From NCBI RefSeq assembly GCF_918741285.1, contig NZ_CAKKNC010000008.1:147910-211909 (forward strand): a DNA stretch of 64,000 nt, in the 5' to 3' direction. Each line of letters starts with the position of its first letter. The stretch's first letter is position 1. Both the position numbers and the translations under genes were made by a program. Under the pieces are notes generated by a model that was not told the DNA's origin, searched no databases, and saw only the letters and a program-made list of their open reading frames with translations. This document shows, piece after piece, positions 1 through 9,805 of the stretch. The stretch is from Sphingobium sp. CECT 9361 (GTDB lineage: Bacteria > Pseudomonadota > Alphaproteobacteria > Sphingomonadales > Sphingomonadaceae).

Positions 1-901
1 CTTTAGCGGCTTCGCGCAGTATCTCGGCGAGCATCCGAAACTCCTTGTCGCGCGGACTGTTCTTGCGCCACACAAGGGCGATCTGACGCTGCGCATTGTC
101 GGTGTTGAGCGGTCGCGCGACGATCTGCGTATTCTCCAATATTCCGCCGGTGATCGCCATTTCCGGCAGCATGGTCAGGCCCAGCCCATTATCCACCATC
201 TGCACCAACGTGTGGAGCGAAGTGCCCATCATCGTGGCTTCCGCGCGGAGTTCGGGGCGATTGCAAGCGGAGAGGGCGTGATCCTTCAAGCAATGGCCGT
301 CTTCCAGCAACAGCAGTCGCGCTTCGTCGATCATGTCTGCGTCGATATGCTCGGGCGGATCGCGTGGATCGTCCTTTGGGAAAGCCACGAACAGGCGATC
401 GGCGAACAGTATCTCGCTATCCACGTCACCGGTCGCATAGGGCAAGGCGAGCAGCACGCAATCGACCTGGCCATGGCGAAGGGATTCGATCGCCTGGCCG
501 CTCGTCTCTTCGCGCAGATAAAGTTTGAGTTCGGGCTTGTCAGCGCGTAGCTTCGGCAGCAGTTGCGGGAGCAGAAAAGGTGCAATGGTAGGGATGACGC
601 TCATCCGCAATTCGCCGCATAGCGGCTTGCCGGCGGCCTGAGCGATACCGGCGAGTTCCTCGGCTTCGCGTAGGACGCGATGTGCCTTTTCCACGATGCG
701 GTCGCCCAAAGCCGTAAATCGCACCACACGCCGGGTACGCTCGACCAGTGTCACACCGATCAGCGATTCCAGTTCGCGGATGCCAGCCGATAATGTCGAT
801 TGGGTCACGAAACAGGCATCGGCGGCTTTGCCGAAATGCCCCTGTTCCTTGAGCGATACCAGATATTGCAGTTGCTTCAGAGTCGGCATGTAGCTCGACA
901 T
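1..901 (-). CDS. oxyR: OxyR-type LysR-family peroxide regulator (3' end cut by window)
   Basis: A LysR-family regulator read on the minus strand; 300 residues are visible and the last few lie beyond base 1 (E. coli OxyR has 305). Residues 1-65 form the winged helix-turn-helix (MPTLKQLQYLVSLKEQGHFG). The effector domain holds the segment LLLLEDGHCLKDHALSAC, with Cys204 and Cys213 nine residues apart as in the redox pair of OxyR, so peroxide sensing by a reversible disulfide is expected. ATG at 901 begins MSSYMPT; a second ATG four codons on is possible. It lies next to a divergent-looking sulfur gene group (permease, cysE) but is transcribed in the same direction as the permease. Confidence 0.88.
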   Translation of the reverse strand, partial: MSSYMPTLKQLQYLVSLKEQGHFGKAADACFVTQSTLSAGIRELESLIGVTLVERTRRVVRFTALGDRIVEKAHRVLREAEELAGIAQAAGKPLCGELRMSVIPTIAPFLLPQLLPKLRADKPELKLYLREETSGQAIESLRHGQVDCVLLALPYATGDVDSEILFADRLFVAFPKDDPRDPPEHIDADMIDEARLLLLEDGHCLKDHALSACNRPELRAEATMMGTSLHTLVQMVDNGLGLTMLPEMAITGGILENTQIVARPLNTDNAQRQIALVWRKNSPRDKEFRMLAEILREAAK

Positions 902-941
902 ATGATTGGCTCCCTCGATTGACGAGGGAAATATAATCGCT

Positions 942-1727
942 CTAGCCGATATATCCAAGCCACTTGGCAATGCCGAACAACGACGTGAGCGTCAGAATGA
1001 TGCCAACCGAAGTCATCAATATCTTGGGAGCCACATGTCGCGCCAACATTGCGCCCAAAGGCGCAGCCACTACGCCGCCGATCAGCAGGCCAGATGTCGC
1101 GACAGTGAAGGCCTCCCAACCGACGTTAAGGAAGAAGGTGATCGAGATGCTGAGTGTCAGAATAAACTCGACGCTGTTCACTGTGCCAATGGTGTGACGC
1201 GGGCTGGACCCCTGAATGAGAAGGTTGGAGGTTACCACCGGACCCCAGCCTCCGCCGCCGCTCGCATCCAGAAACCCGCCAACGAGACCCAGCGGAGCTA
1301 CGATTTTCGGATTGCTGTGCTGGGGCAATACATGACGAGACCGCCAAATGAGATAGACCCCAATGGACAGAAGATAGACTTGAATGAATGGCTTGATGAC
1401 GTTGCCGTCGATGTTTGAAAGAACATAGGCACCTAGCACGCCCCCGATCACGCCGGGAACGACCAGACGGCGAAACAGGCTCCAATCGACATTGCGATGG
1501 GCAATGTGGCTGATCGCTGAAACGCCGGTGGTGCAGGTTTCAGCCGCGTGGACGCCAGCAGATGCTGCCGCAGGGGGGACACCGAGGGCGAGCAGCAAGG
1601 TGCTGGAAATCACGCCATAGGCCATGCCTAGGGCGCCATCCACCATCTGCGCGAAAAAGCCGACGAGTACGAACGGCCAAATGGCGTCCGCGTGGGTAGC
1701 CCCCATTGCCAGGATCGAATCGATCAT
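942..1727 (-). CDS. TauE/SafE (TSUP) family membrane permease
   Basis: 261-aa polytopic membrane protein of the TauE/SafE family, predicted to move sulfite, sulfonates or related anions across the inner membrane. Visible hallmarks are the N-terminal half-repeat with FFAQMVDGALGMAYGV and the second half with GLVGGFLDASGGGGWGP, the glycine-rich family signature, plus about eight hydrophobic segments. ATG at 1727 is preceded by GAGGGGCATGA. It is divergent from cysE, whose product feeds cysteine synthesis, so a sulfur role fits, but the substrate is not set by the sequence. A second, unrelated-looking TSUP gene lies at 46.8-47.6 kb. Confidence 0.85.
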   Translation of the reverse strand: MIDSILAMGATHADAIWPFVLVGFFAQMVDGALGMAYGVISSTLLLALGVPPAAASAGVHAAETCTTGVSAISHIAHRNVDWSLFRRLVVPGVIGGVLGAYVLSNIDGNVIKPFIQVYLLSIGVYLIWRSRHVLPQHSNPKIVAPLGLVGGFLDASGGGGWGPVVTSNLLIQGSSPRHTIGTVNSVEFILTLSISITFFLNVGWEAFTVATSGLLIGGVVAAPLGAMLARHVAPKILMTSVGIILTLTSLFGIAKWLGYIG

Positions 1728-1887
1728 TCATGCCCCTCATGCCGTTATTGTCTACCGCATTGCTTTGCTTTTATCGGATCGCCAAACAAGTTTCTCTTGG
1801 GTCTGGCGAAGGCAAAAACGGTCTGCATCTGGAATATCGCAACAAGAACGCCTATTCTGTATATCGGTTCAGGTTGAAGGGCGTTCT

Positions 1888-2598
1888 ATGCTCAATCGTC
1901 TCATTACGTATTTGGATTCGGTGAAGTCCCGTGATCCTGCCCCCCGGTCGCGTGCAGAAATTCTTCTGTATCCCGGTGTCTGGTCGCTGGCGTTTCACCG
2001 TATCGCACATCGGCTGTACCGAGCTGAGCTATTTTTTCTTGCGCGCGCCGTCAATCATATGTCGCGTTTCCTCACCGCGAACGACATTCACCCCGGCGCA
2101 CAGATCGGCAAAAATCTGTTCATCGATCACGGTTTTACCGTTATCGGTGAAACTGCCGAGATCGGCGACGATGTCACCATTTACCAGAATGTGACGCTGG
2201 GTGGCACGGACCCGGCGAACGGCATCGCGGGCAAGCGGCACCCGACCATCGGGAATGGCACCATCATCGGATCGGGCGCGCAGGTGCTTGGGCCGGTTAC
2301 AGTCGGGCCGCGTGCGCGGATCGGCGCCAATGCGGTGGTTACGAAGAATGTGCCCGAGGCTGCCACTATGGTGGGCATTCCCGCACGACAGATGCTGGTC
2401 GACGTCACTGCCTATCAGCGGGATTTTCTGCCTTACGGTACCCCTTGCAGCGATAATTTCGATCCCGCGACGCAAAAGCTGGAACTGATGCAGTGCGAGA
2501 TCGAGCAACTGCAAAAGCGTCTGGCGGCGCTGATTGCGGAGCAGGGCAAGGGCAAGCCGGATTCGGATGATGCTGTGCAGGAGCGTGGCTGCGCCTGA
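1888..2598 (+). CDS. cysE: Serine O-acetyltransferase (short, EpsC-like)
   Basis: 236-aa serine acetyltransferase that makes O-acetylserine from serine and acetyl-CoA, the first step of cysteine synthesis in the cytoplasm. Residues 60-170 carry the left-handed beta-helix hexapeptide repeats (IHPGAQIGKNLFIDHG, VTLGGTD, VGPRARIGANAVV), with the catalytic His in the IDHG motif. It lacks the long N-terminal domain of enterobacterial CysE. ATG at 1888 was chosen because GAAGG sits seven bases upstream and the protein starts where family members start; an upstream in-frame ATG would add 88 unrelated residues. The C-terminal 25 residues are a charged coiled-coil-like tail. It overlaps the next gene by one base. 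Confidence 0.9.
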   Translation: MLNRLITYLDSVKSRDPAPRSRAEILLYPGVWSLAFHRIAHRLYRAELFFLARAVNHMSRFLTANDIHPGAQIGKNLFIDHGFTVIGETAEIGDDVTIYQNVTLGGTDPANGIAGKRHPTIGNGTIIGSGAQVLGPVTVGPRARIGANAVVTKNVPEAATMVGIPARQMLVDVTAYQRDFLPYGTPCSDNFDPATQKLELMQCEIEQLQKRLAALIAEQGKGKPDSDDAVQERGCA

Positions 2599-2957
2599 TG
2601 AGCAGCACGTTTCATCCCGGTAATGTCACGCCGTTCCGGCAGGGTGGATTACCCACGCAAACATTGTTCGACCGACAGGAATTGACGCGGATTATGGACC
2701 TTTACGGTCGTATGGTGTCGGCTGGGCATTGGCGGGACTATGCCATCGATATGGGGAAGGATGCGGCGGTCTTTTCCGCTTTTCGCCGTGCGGCGGAGCG
2801 ACCGGAATATCGGATAGAAAAGCGGCCTTCGCTCCGTAACCGTCAAGGCATGTGGGCGCTGATCGGGGAAGCGGGCGCTGTGCTCAAGCGCGGTGCGGAT
2901 CTTGGTCCGGTGCTTGCCCCGGTCGAACGCAAACTGATGAAGTTGGTCGAGGAATAG
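2598..2957 (+). CDS. DUF2794 family protein
   Basis: 119-aa soluble protein of the alphaproteobacterial DUF2794 family, function unknown. The conserved core FDRQELTRIMDLYGRMVSAG and YAIDMGKDAAVFSAFRRA is present, with a basic segment (EKRPSLRNRQG) after it. Its ATG shares a base with the TGA of cysE (TGATG), indicating translational coupling in one transcript. A strong hairpin follows the stop codon. Confidence 0.85.
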   Translation: MSSTFHPGNVTPFRQGGLPTQTLFDRQELTRIMDLYGRMVSAGHWRDYAIDMGKDAAVFSAFRRAAERPEYRIEKRPSLRNRQGMWALIGEAGAVLKRGADLGPVLAPVERKLMKLVEE

Positions 2958-2962
2958 CCTTT

Positions 2963-2985
2963 CCTTCCCGCCGGAAGCGGGAAGG
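2963..2985. terminator. Hairpin between convergent genes
   Basis: Perfect 9-bp inverted repeat CCTTCCCGC / GCGGGAAGG with a 5-base loop (CGGAA), located between the stop codons of the DUF2794 gene (+) and the membrane-protein gene (-). No long T-run follows on either strand, so it may act bidirectionally or only stabilise 3' ends. Confidence 0.6.
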
Positions 2986-2995
2986 CAGGTGGCAT

Positions 2996-4057
2996 TCAGA
3001 CGGTCACGACATCGCGGTCGAGATACGGCAGGCGACCGCTTATGTCCTGCGGCAATCCTTCGACAACCAGCTTGCGCGCTTTGTGCCAGAATGCCGATAG
3101 CAGGAGTAGGGCCGACCCGATGACCAAGGCAGTGAGCGCAAAGGATGTTTCCACTGCGCCCGCCTGCCGAAATAGAGCGCTCAAGGCCCAGAGCACATAA
3201 GCGAGGCTCGACACCAGCAAGGCGCGACGGTCGATCGCCAGCGCGACCAGTCCGAACAGGATGTACAGGCCAATAACGGCGACCGCCGTACCTGGCGTAA
3301 CTGTGCCGCTTAGCACACCAAGCAAGCGGAACAGGCTGTGGGCGATCATCGGTGCAGCCGCCAGATGCAGCCAGAACGCCACGTCCGACCGACGCGTAGT
3401 GCGGGCGCGATCGCTCATGTCCCACCACATGGCGAAAGCGAAGATTGCAACGCCTGCCGCCATCACGACCCAGAAAATGGTGTCCCCGATGTCAGGAAAC
3501 GCTGAAAGCGTCAGGGTAATGGCAACGCCCGCCATTGCGGCGGCACCCGCTGCCACCGTGATCGGCACCATGAACCGTCGCCAATGCACCCAGATCGCCA
3601 CGGCAGTGGCCAGCGCGATGCCTGCTGTGATGAGGGCACCGATCCGCGATCCTGCATCTGGAAACAATCGAAATGCGGCGGCGAACAAGGTGAAGGCAAA
3701 GCCGCCGGCAAAGCTGAGCAAAAGTAATATGCTGGGCAGCGCCATACGGCGCACGCGGGTAAAATACTCGGCCAGTCCCCACGATGCCAGCGTAACAAGT
3801 ATCCCGGCAAGAACCGTCGGTTTACCTGAGTCCAGGCCGCCGCTGATATCCTGTCCGAGCCAGCCTACCGCAACCAGCAGAATGACACTGGCAATTGCCA
3901 CGAAGATGTCGTTAAATCCTGTTAGCAAACGAAAATGTTCTTCGTCCACCAAGGGACTGGCGCGCCTATCGGCCGCATGGCTGCGCAATGCGTCGGCTGC
4001 CTCTTGGCTGATGGCGCCCGCTTCCACAGCCGCTTGTAGGTCACTCTCGCTGTACAT
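2996..4057 (-). CDS. Polytopic membrane protein (DUF2157-like)
   Basis: 353-aa predicted inner-membrane protein. The first 45 residues are a soluble segment, MYSESDLQAAVEAGAISQEA, resembling the cytoplasmic N-terminus of DUF2157 proteins, followed by about ten hydrophobic helices (for example DIFVAIASVILLVAVGWLG). A short polar tail (LPQDISGRLPYLDRDVVTV) ends the protein. ATG at 4057 has AGGAG five bases upstream. No catalytic motif is visible and no function can be assigned. It is divergent from the porin gene. Confidence 0.65.
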   Translation of the reverse strand: MYSESDLQAAVEAGAISQEAADALRSHAADRRASPLVDEEHFRLLTGFNDIFVAIASVILLVAVGWLGQDISGGLDSGKPTVLAGILVTLASWGLAEYFTRVRRMALPSILLLLSFAGGFAFTLFAAAFRLFPDAGSRIGALITAGIALATAVAIWVHWRRFMVPITVAAGAAAMAGVAITLTLSAFPDIGDTIFWVVMAAGVAIFAFAMWWDMSDRARTTRRSDVAFWLHLAAAPMIAHSLFRLLGVLSGTVTPGTAVAVIGLYILFGLVALAIDRRALLVSSLAYVLWALSALFRQAGAVETSFALTALVIGSALLLLSAFWHKARKLVVEGLPQDISGRLPYLDRDVVTV

Positions 4058-4167
4058 TGCGCTCTCCTGAAATTCGAAAGATCAATTACACCAACTGTAT
4101 TACCATCACAATACGCTAATACGGACTCGTCATTTTGTCGCAAAACAGCAACAAAAAGTCCGCGCAA

Positions 4168-4185
4168 TTGAAACATAATTGTCAT
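4168..4185 (+). promoter_or_regulatory. Possible PhoB box before the porin gene
   Basis: TTGAAACATAATTGTCAT matches the two-repeat Pho box pattern (CTGTCAT, 4-base spacer, CTGTCAT) well in the second repeat (6 of 7) and poorly in the first (3 of 7). It lies 58 bases before the start codon of an OprP-like porin, where phosphate control would be expected. The weak first half makes this a tentative call. Confidence 0.4.
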
Positions 4186-4243
4186 AACTGCCGCTCGCTC
4201 GATCAATCACACAAGCGACCCTGCGGGGAATCACGGAGTTCCG

Positions 4244-5641
4244 ATGACCTATCGACCCTGGACTGTCGCTTCCGCGCTCGTAATTGTTGCAATGCCGAGC
4301 ATTGCATCGGCTCAGGCGCTCACTGCGCAGGAGGCGGCGGATTTGCGCGCGCAACTGTCGGCATTGAAGGCACAGGTCGAACGCCTCGAAGCACGGCTCG
4401 ACAGCACGCAGCAGCAGGTTGCGACGCAATTGGCACCGTCGGCGACTTCCGCGCCAGTCAACGTCGTTGCGGCCGCACCAGCCAAGCCGACCACTACCAT
4501 CAAGTGGAAAGGGTCGCCGCAGTTCAGCTTGGGTAGCGCGAGTTTCAAGGTCAAAGGGCGCATCCAGTATGATGCCAGCTATCTATCGGTGCCTAAGGAT
4601 GTGGCCGATCTTTCCAAAGGATATTCCAACGAGCTGCGGCGCCTGCGGCTGGGCGGCGAAGGCACTCTTGGCGGTGGTTTTGGGTATAAGCTGGAAACCG
4701 AATTATCCGATAACAGCATCGATCTGGTCGACACCTTCATAACCTATGAGCGTGGCAAATGGCTGATCACCTTGGGTAATCAGAACGAGTTCCAGTCTCT
4801 CGACGAGTTAACCGGGGACACTACCGGCTCGGTCATGGAACGTGCGGCTTTTACCGATGCTTTCGCGTTTGAGCGGCGCCTCGGCCTTTCGGCGCAGTAT
4901 CGTGGCAAAGCGGTGCTGGTGCAGGGGGGTATCTTTTCGGACAGCGCTGACTCGCTCACCAACAGCAGCGACGGTGTGACTGGAGGCGACGAAAACAACA
5001 GCATCGGACTGGACGGTCGCATCGTGGTCATGCCGAAGGTCGGCGATATGCAACTTCACTTTGGCGGTTCGTACCATTGGCGCGATTTTAACCGCCTGGC
5101 CGCTGCCCCGGTCCGTTATCGCCAGCGCCCCTATATCCACAGTTCGAACAGCCGCTTCCTCTCGACGCCCGCCATCAACGCCACGGGCGAGCGGCATTAC
5201 GGTTTCGAAGTGGCGGGTAGCCAGGGGCGTTTCAGCTTCGCAGGCGAAGGCCATTGGCTACGCAGCGTCCGGTCGGGGCTTTCCGATCCGCAGTTTTTCG
5301 GCGCCTATGCCGAAGTGGGGTATTTCCTGACCAAAGGAGACAGCCGACCGCTGGCCGACGGCATTTTCGGCCGGACCGATCCAAAGAACCCTGTAACGGC
5401 GGGCGGGCTGGGCGCTGTACAGCTTACTTTACGGTATGATTATCTCGATCTGAATGACGGCGCGATAGTTGGCGGAACGCAGAATGCTTACATCGCCGCA
5501 CTCGTCTGGGCTCCGATCAACTATCTGCGCTTCAACATGAATTACGCTCATCTGGACTATGCCGACGCAGCCATTCTGGCCGACACACGCGCCGACTACG
5601 GTATAGACACGGTGAGCCTACGCGCGGAACTCGATTTTTAG
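4244..5641 (+). CDS. OprO/OprP-family phosphate-selective porin
   Basis: 465-aa outer-membrane beta-barrel of the OprO/OprP family. Residues 1-23 are a signal peptide ending ASAQA. Residues 25-60 are a heptad-rich coiled coil (AADLRAQLSALKAQVERLEARL) typical of the N-terminus of these trimeric porins. The barrel begins at about residue 95 (FKVKGRIQYDASYL) and ends in a terminal aromatic (LRAELDF), the usual outer-membrane insertion signal. GGAG lies six bases before the ATG. Its position beside the pst-pho cluster suggests a role in phosphate or polyphosphate entry. It is convergent with the asmA-like gene, and the two stop codons overlap. Confidence 0.8.
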   Translation: MTYRPWTVASALVIVAMPSIASAQALTAQEAADLRAQLSALKAQVERLEARLDSTQQQVATQLAPSATSAPVNVVAAAPAKPTTTIKWKGSPQFSLGSASFKVKGRIQYDASYLSVPKDVADLSKGYSNELRRLRLGGEGTLGGGFGYKLETELSDNSIDLVDTFITYERGKWLITLGNQNEFQSLDELTGDTTGSVMERAAFTDAFAFERRLGLSAQYRGKAVLVQGGIFSDSADSLTNSSDGVTGGDENNSIGLDGRIVVMPKVGDMQLHFGGSYHWRDFNRLAAAPVRYRQRPYIHSSNSRFLSTPAINATGERHYGFEVAGSQGRFSFAGEGHWLRSVRSGLSDPQFFGAYAEVGYFLTKGDSRPLADGIFGRTDPKNPVTAGGLGAVQLTLRYDYLDLNDGAIVGGTQNAYIAALVWAPINYLRFNMNYAHLDYADAAILADTRADYGIDTVSLRAELDF

Positions 5642-7536
5642 CGCAAGACGTTTGCGGCCATGGCACGGCAATCGGTGTCCGATGCTGTCGGTCCCTGCTT
5701 TCCGGCGATGGCCCGGCCAACCATTTTTACCACGTTGCCGACCGACTTTGTTTCCTTCGGTACCACTATGCTGGGCTGCTTGATCGTTCCCAGTATTGGA
5801 ACCGATCCGTCCAGCCGCAATATACTTCGCGTCTTTGGTGCGCCGGTAAGCGCCAGCGCCATTCGTTCATCATTCAGTGTGATTGTACCATTCGCCTTTG
5901 TAAGTGCGCGTGTCGTGTCGATCAGGACGGGATTGGTACGCATGACCCCATTCCGCACATCCAGCCGTGCAATGATGCAGCGAAGGGACGCCATTTCGTC
6001 TTTCCCCGTCAATATGCCACGGCCTACGTCCTGACCGAGCAGAGACGCTGTGCGTGCAGGGATCTTGCCATCCCGCGCGACGAGGGCGACCACGCCGTTG
6101 GATCGTGCAATGGCGCCACGGATGGTGCGTCCACGCCCGGCCAGGCGCAGTTTTCCTTCAAGTCGTCCGTCGATTTGCGCATGAGGGAAAAAGTCTATCA
6201 GCCGGGCATCGCGCACATTCATCGCGATATTCAACATAGGGGACGACGCGATGGATTTGCCTTGACGTTGATCGATCGACAAGCGGCCCGCGAACCGGCC
6301 GCGCGTCAGGCCCAATTCCAACGGGTCCATAACGAGATGCGATCTCTCGAGCATCAGGGTGGCACGCAGGCTGCGAAAGGGGGAAGATCCAGGCCATAGC
6401 AATTTCCCGACGGTTAGCCGTAGCTTTCCATCGGTCTTGCCAACGTTCTTTAGATCGATGGCAGTAGCAGGCACAAGCCGGTCACCGAACCTTGCTTCCA
6501 TGGCCCTGCCGCGCGCCTTTCCAGCGACGCTTGCCAGGTCATCGAAATCAAATTGCCGTGAGGTTACTTCGCCGTCGATCCGTGTTCGACCGTCGCGCTT
6601 TTTGATCGTCGCATTGCCTGCGATATCGGATCGTCCGATCGTTCCACGCAAATTGGCGATCTTCCAGTCGGGCGTGTCGCGGCGGACTTTGGCGGCAAGT
6701 TTCACAGGCTGGGTTCCCGGCAACCCGGCCTCGATGATGACATCCAGCAACGCCAGATCGTTGGCGTAAGCCGTGGCGCTGGCAGTCAGGTGGCCGACGT
6801 CGAGAGGGCGATCCATTGTCCCTTCAAAGGTGGCACCGACCGTCTGGCCCTTTATCTGCGCACGGAAGGGCCATGTCTTGTTGGCGGCGTCGCCCGCAAT
6901 GGGGCCGCCATCGACGGACACGGCGACGGGATTGCCCTTTAACTGCCCAGTGCCCCGCATGGCGAGACCGCGGCGTACATCGGCTTCGACTTTCAGGTCG
7001 AAGCTGCGGCCGCGTTTTGCATCGCGATACAGGACGCGGCTATTGGCGATTTTAAGGCGCGAGAACTGGGGGCGCTGCCCGTCGCCGTCCGATGTGTCAC
7101 CATCGTTCCAGCTCTCGCGGCCGTTTTTGTCGCGAATGAGCGTCAGCGTCATGCCGTCCACATCGAACGCCTCGACCGACATTTTTCCGGTCAGAAGGGA
7201 GAGTGCGTTGAACTGCAACCGTGCTTGCGCCACTCGGGCGAGATCGCCTTTTCCGGCCCATGCAGGCTGGGGTATGGTGATGCCACGGGCGATAACTTCG
7301 GGATGGAAGGAGAAGCGGTCAGCACGCTCCATTACGGCGATTTGGGCAGGTCGGCCCAACCGTTTAGATAAACGGTGTTCTATGGTTTCGCGCAGGACTC
7401 CCCAAGGGAAGGCGGCCAGTGCGATGAGCAATATAATCGCAAATGTGCCAATAATGAGCAGGCCCTTCGCCCACCATGACATAGTACGCAATTGAAGTCC
7501 TCGCCCCTCTTGGACCTGCCGCTTGGGCAGGCGCAT
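5638..7536 (-). CDS. AsmA-family protein
   Basis: About 632-aa protein anchored by one N-terminal membrane helix (AKGLLIIGTFAIILLIALAAFPW) with a long periplasmic part of repeated beta-strand segments, as in AsmA/YhdP/TamB-like proteins that help lipid transport or outer-membrane assembly. The AsmA-type C-terminal motif IDGRLEGKLRLAGRGRTIRGA is present. The start is uncertain: ATG at 7536, ATG at 7482 (just before the helix) and GTG at 7551 are all in frame, and none has a convincing ribosome site. It lies downstream of phoB on the same strand with a 53-base gap. Confidence 0.75.
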   Translation of the reverse strand: MRLPKRQVQEGRGLQLRTMSWWAKGLLIIGTFAIILLIALAAFPWGVLRETIEHRLSKRLGRPAQIAVMERADRFSFHPEVIARGITIPQPAWAGKGDLARVAQARLQFNALSLLTGKMSVEAFDVDGMTLTLIRDKNGRESWNDGDTSDGDGQRPQFSRLKIANSRVLYRDAKRGRSFDLKVEADVRRGLAMRGTGQLKGNPVAVSVDGGPIAGDAANKTWPFRAQIKGQTVGATFEGTMDRPLDVGHLTASATAYANDLALLDVIIEAGLPGTQPVKLAAKVRRDTPDWKIANLRGTIGRSDIAGNATIKKRDGRTRIDGEVTSRQFDFDDLASVAGKARGRAMEARFGDRLVPATAIDLKNVGKTDGKLRLTVGKLLWPGSSPFRSLRATLMLERSHLVMDPLELGLTRGRFAGRLSIDQRQGKSIASSPMLNIAMNVRDARLIDFFPHAQIDGRLEGKLRLAGRGRTIRGAIARSNGVVALVARDGKIPARTASLLGQDVGRGILTGKDEMASLRCIIARLDVRNGVMRTNPVLIDTTRALTKANGTITLNDERMALALTGAPKTRSILRLDGSVPILGTIKQPSIVVPKETKSVGNVVKMVGRAIAGKQGPTASDTDCRAMAANVLR

Positions 7537-7589
7537 GAAATAAGGACGCACGAAACGAAAATTCGTTCCGTTAGCGGTTCAATCGCGGA

Positions 7590-8288
7590 TCAGTTGGGGC
7601 CGTCTGTGTCCAGCGCATAGCCCGCCGAGCGTACCGTGCGGATGATATCGCGATGGCTCTCGCCATTGATTGCCTTGCGGAGACGACGGATATGTACGTC
7701 AACCGTACGCAGTTCGATATCGCTGTCCTGTCCCCAGACGCTGTCGAGCAATCGCTCGCGCGAGAAGACCCAGCCCGGATGCTCCAGAAAATGCTTGAGT
7801 AGCCGAAATTCCGTGGGGCCAAGCGAAACGGTCTGACCGGCGCGACGGACCTTGTGGCCGACCGTGTCCATCTCGATATCCGCGAAGGACAAGGTTTCGC
7901 CCGCCAGTGCAGGGCGCACGCGACGCAATACCGCGCCGACACGCGCGACCAGCTCGCGGGGCGAGAAGGGCTTCGTTACATAATCGTCGGCACCGGTTTC
8001 CAAACCACGCACGCGATCCTCTTCCTCTCCGCGTGCGGTGAGCATGATGATCGGTACATTGGCCGTACCGTTCATGCGGCGAAGGCGGCGGCAGACTTCG
8101 ATGCCGGACAGGCTTTCGACCATCCAGTCAAGGAGGACGATATCAGGCGTTTCTTCCTGCGCCATGATGAGCGCTTCTTCGCCGTCAACGGTGTGCGCGA
8201 CATCAAAGTCTTCGCGTTTGAAATGCCAGATCAGAAGTTCGGCAAGGGCCGCGTCGTCTTCAACCAGCAGCATTTTGGCTCGCGCCAT
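7590..8288 (-). CDS. phoB: Phosphate regulon response regulator PhoB
   Basis: 232-aa OmpR/PhoB-class regulator. Residues 1-120 are the receiver domain (MLLVEDDAALAEL, phosphoacceptor Asp in VLLDWMVESLSG, Lys in DDYVTKPFSP); residues 130-228 are the winged-helix DNA-binding domain (RTVDVHIRRLRKAING). It activates genes with Pho boxes when phosphate is scarce. It is the last gene of the pst operon, 11 bases after phoU. The usual partner kinase PhoR is not in the window. Confidence 0.95.
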   Translation of the reverse strand: MARAKMLLVEDDAALAELLIWHFKREDFDVAHTVDGEEALIMAQEETPDIVLLDWMVESLSGIEVCRRLRRMNGTANVPIIMLTARGEEEDRVRGLETGADDYVTKPFSPRELVARVGAVLRRVRPALAGETLSFADIEMDTVGHKVRRAGQTVSLGPTEFRLLKHFLEHPGWVFSRERLLDSVWGQDSDIELRTVDVHIRRLRKAINGESHRDIIRTVRSAGYALDTDGPN

Positions 8289-8299
8289 GGCAGTTGTCC

Positions 8300-8995
8300 T
8301 TATTTGCCCGCGTCTTCGGGGGCTTCGCCGCGCTCGCGGTCGGGCAGATACTGGCCGGTTGCCGCATAATAGACCATCTCCGCGACATTGGTCGCGTGGT
8401 CGCCGATCCGTTCGATGTTCTTGGCTACGAACAGCAGATGCGCACTTTCCGAAATCATCTTTGGATTTTCGGCCATATAGGTTAGCAGCGTGCGGAAAAT
8501 GCTATTGTAGAAATCGTCTACTACCTTGTCGCGCTCGATGACGGCAATCGCAAGATCAGCATCGCGCGCAGCAAAGGCGTTAAGTGCATCGTGCACCATT
8601 TCGCCGGCGATTTGCCCCATCGATGGGAGCAGCGACATCAGTTCCAGCTTCCGATTTTCGACGATCAGCGGCACGCGCTTGGCGATGTTCTTGCCGTAAT
8701 CGCCGATCCGTTCGACGACGCCCGCGATCTTCAGCGCCGCGACCACTTCGCGTAGATCGTTCGCCATCGGCGCGCGCAGGGCGATGGTCTGCACCACCAG
8801 TCGCTCGACTTGTTCCTCCAGCGCGTCGATCTTTGGATCGTCCAGCACGACCTGACGCGCCATATTCTTGTCACGGCGGAGCAGCGCCATCATCGCGTTG
8901 TCGAGGCTCGCTTCCGCGCGTCCGCCCATTTCCGCGATCAAGCCGCGGAGCGTATCGATATCTTGATCGAAAGCCTTGACCGTATGTTCAACCAT
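8300..8995 (-). CDS. phoU: Phosphate transport/signalling protein PhoU
   Basis: 231-aa cytoplasmic protein made of two PhoU three-helix repeats. Both metal-binding signatures are visible: [12 protein letters not shown] in the first repeat and [12 protein letters not shown] in the second. PhoU links the Pst transporter to the PhoR kinase and damps phosphate uptake when phosphate is plentiful. It sits between pstB and phoB in the same transcript. Confidence 0.95.
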   Translation of the reverse strand: MVEHTVKAFDQDIDTLRGLIAEMGGRAEASLDNAMMALLRRDKNMARQVVLDDPKIDALEEQVERLVVQTIALRAPMANDLREVVAALKIAGVVERIGDYGKNIAKRVPLIVENRKLELMSLLPSMGQIAGEMVHDALNAFAARDADLAIAVIERDKVVDDFYNSIFRTLLTYMAENPKMISESAHLLFVAKNIERIGDHATNVAEMVYYAATGQYLPDRERGEAPEDAGK

Positions 8996-9012
8996 TATTC
9001 TCTCTCCCCCGG

Positions 9013-9804
9013 TCAGCCGTAGCGGCCGGTGATATAATCCCGTGTCCGATCTGCCTTCGGATTAGTGAAGATGTCGGATGTTACGCCATATTCTACCAGC
9101 GTTCCCAGATGGAAGAACGCCGTTCGCTGCGACACGCGCGCCGCTTGCTGCATGTTATGCGTCACGATCACGATCGCATAGCGACCCCGCAGCTCGTGGA
9201 TCAGTTCCTCGATCTTCGCCGTTGCGATGGGGTCGAGTGCCGAGCAAGGCTCGTCCATCAGGATGACTTCCGGTTCCACGGCAATCGCGCGGCCGATGCA
9301 AAGGCGCTGCTGCTGGCCACCGGATAGGGCTGTGCCGCTTTCGTTAAGCCGATCCTTGACCTCTTCCCAGAGACCCGCCCGGCGCAGCGACTTTTCAACG
9401 ATCACGTCCATATCGGCTTTCGCGCTGGCAAGGCCATGGATGCGCGGGCCATAGGCAATGTTTTCGTAGATCGATTTCGGAAACGGATTGGGCTTCTGGA
9501 AGACCATGCCAACCCGCGCGCGAAGCTGCACCACGTCCATCGAAGGGGCGTAGATGTTCTCGCCATCCAGCGTGATTTCCCCCTCGACTCGGGCGCTGGC
9601 GACGGTGTCGTTCATGCGGTTCAGGGTCCGTAGGAATGTCGATTTGCCGCAACCGGACGGGCCGATGAAGGCCGTTACATTGTCCATGTCGACGTCGATC
9701 GACACCTTGTTGATGGCTTGCTTGGCCCCGTAAAAGACGTTGACGTCACGCGCCGTCATCTTCGGATTATTGGGCTTTAGCGCCTGTTGTTCTTCAGTCA
9801 GCAT
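9013..9804 (-). CDS. pstB: Phosphate ABC transporter ATP-binding protein PstB
   Basis: 263-aa ABC ATPase powering phosphate import. Walker [10 protein letters not shown], signature LSGGQQQR and Walker [14 protein letters not shown] are all present, with the PstB-type N-terminus ([16 protein letters not shown]). ATG at 9804 was preferred to an in-frame TTG at 9822 that would overlap pstA; the ribosome site is weak either way, so coupling to pstA is likely. Confidence 0.95.
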   Translation of the reverse strand: MLTEEQQALKPNNPKMTARDVNVFYGAKQAINKVSIDVDMDNVTAFIGPSGCGKSTFLRTLNRMNDTVASARVEGEITLDGENIYAPSMDVVQLRARVGMVFQKPNPFPKSIYENIAYGPRIHGLASAKADMDVIVEKSLRRAGLWEEVKDRLNESGTALSGGQQQRLCIGRAIAVEPEVILMDEPCSALDPIATAKIEELIHELRGRYAIVIVTHNMQQAARVSQRTAFFHLGTLVEYGVTSDIFTNPKADRTRDYITGRYG

Positions 9805-9805
9805 A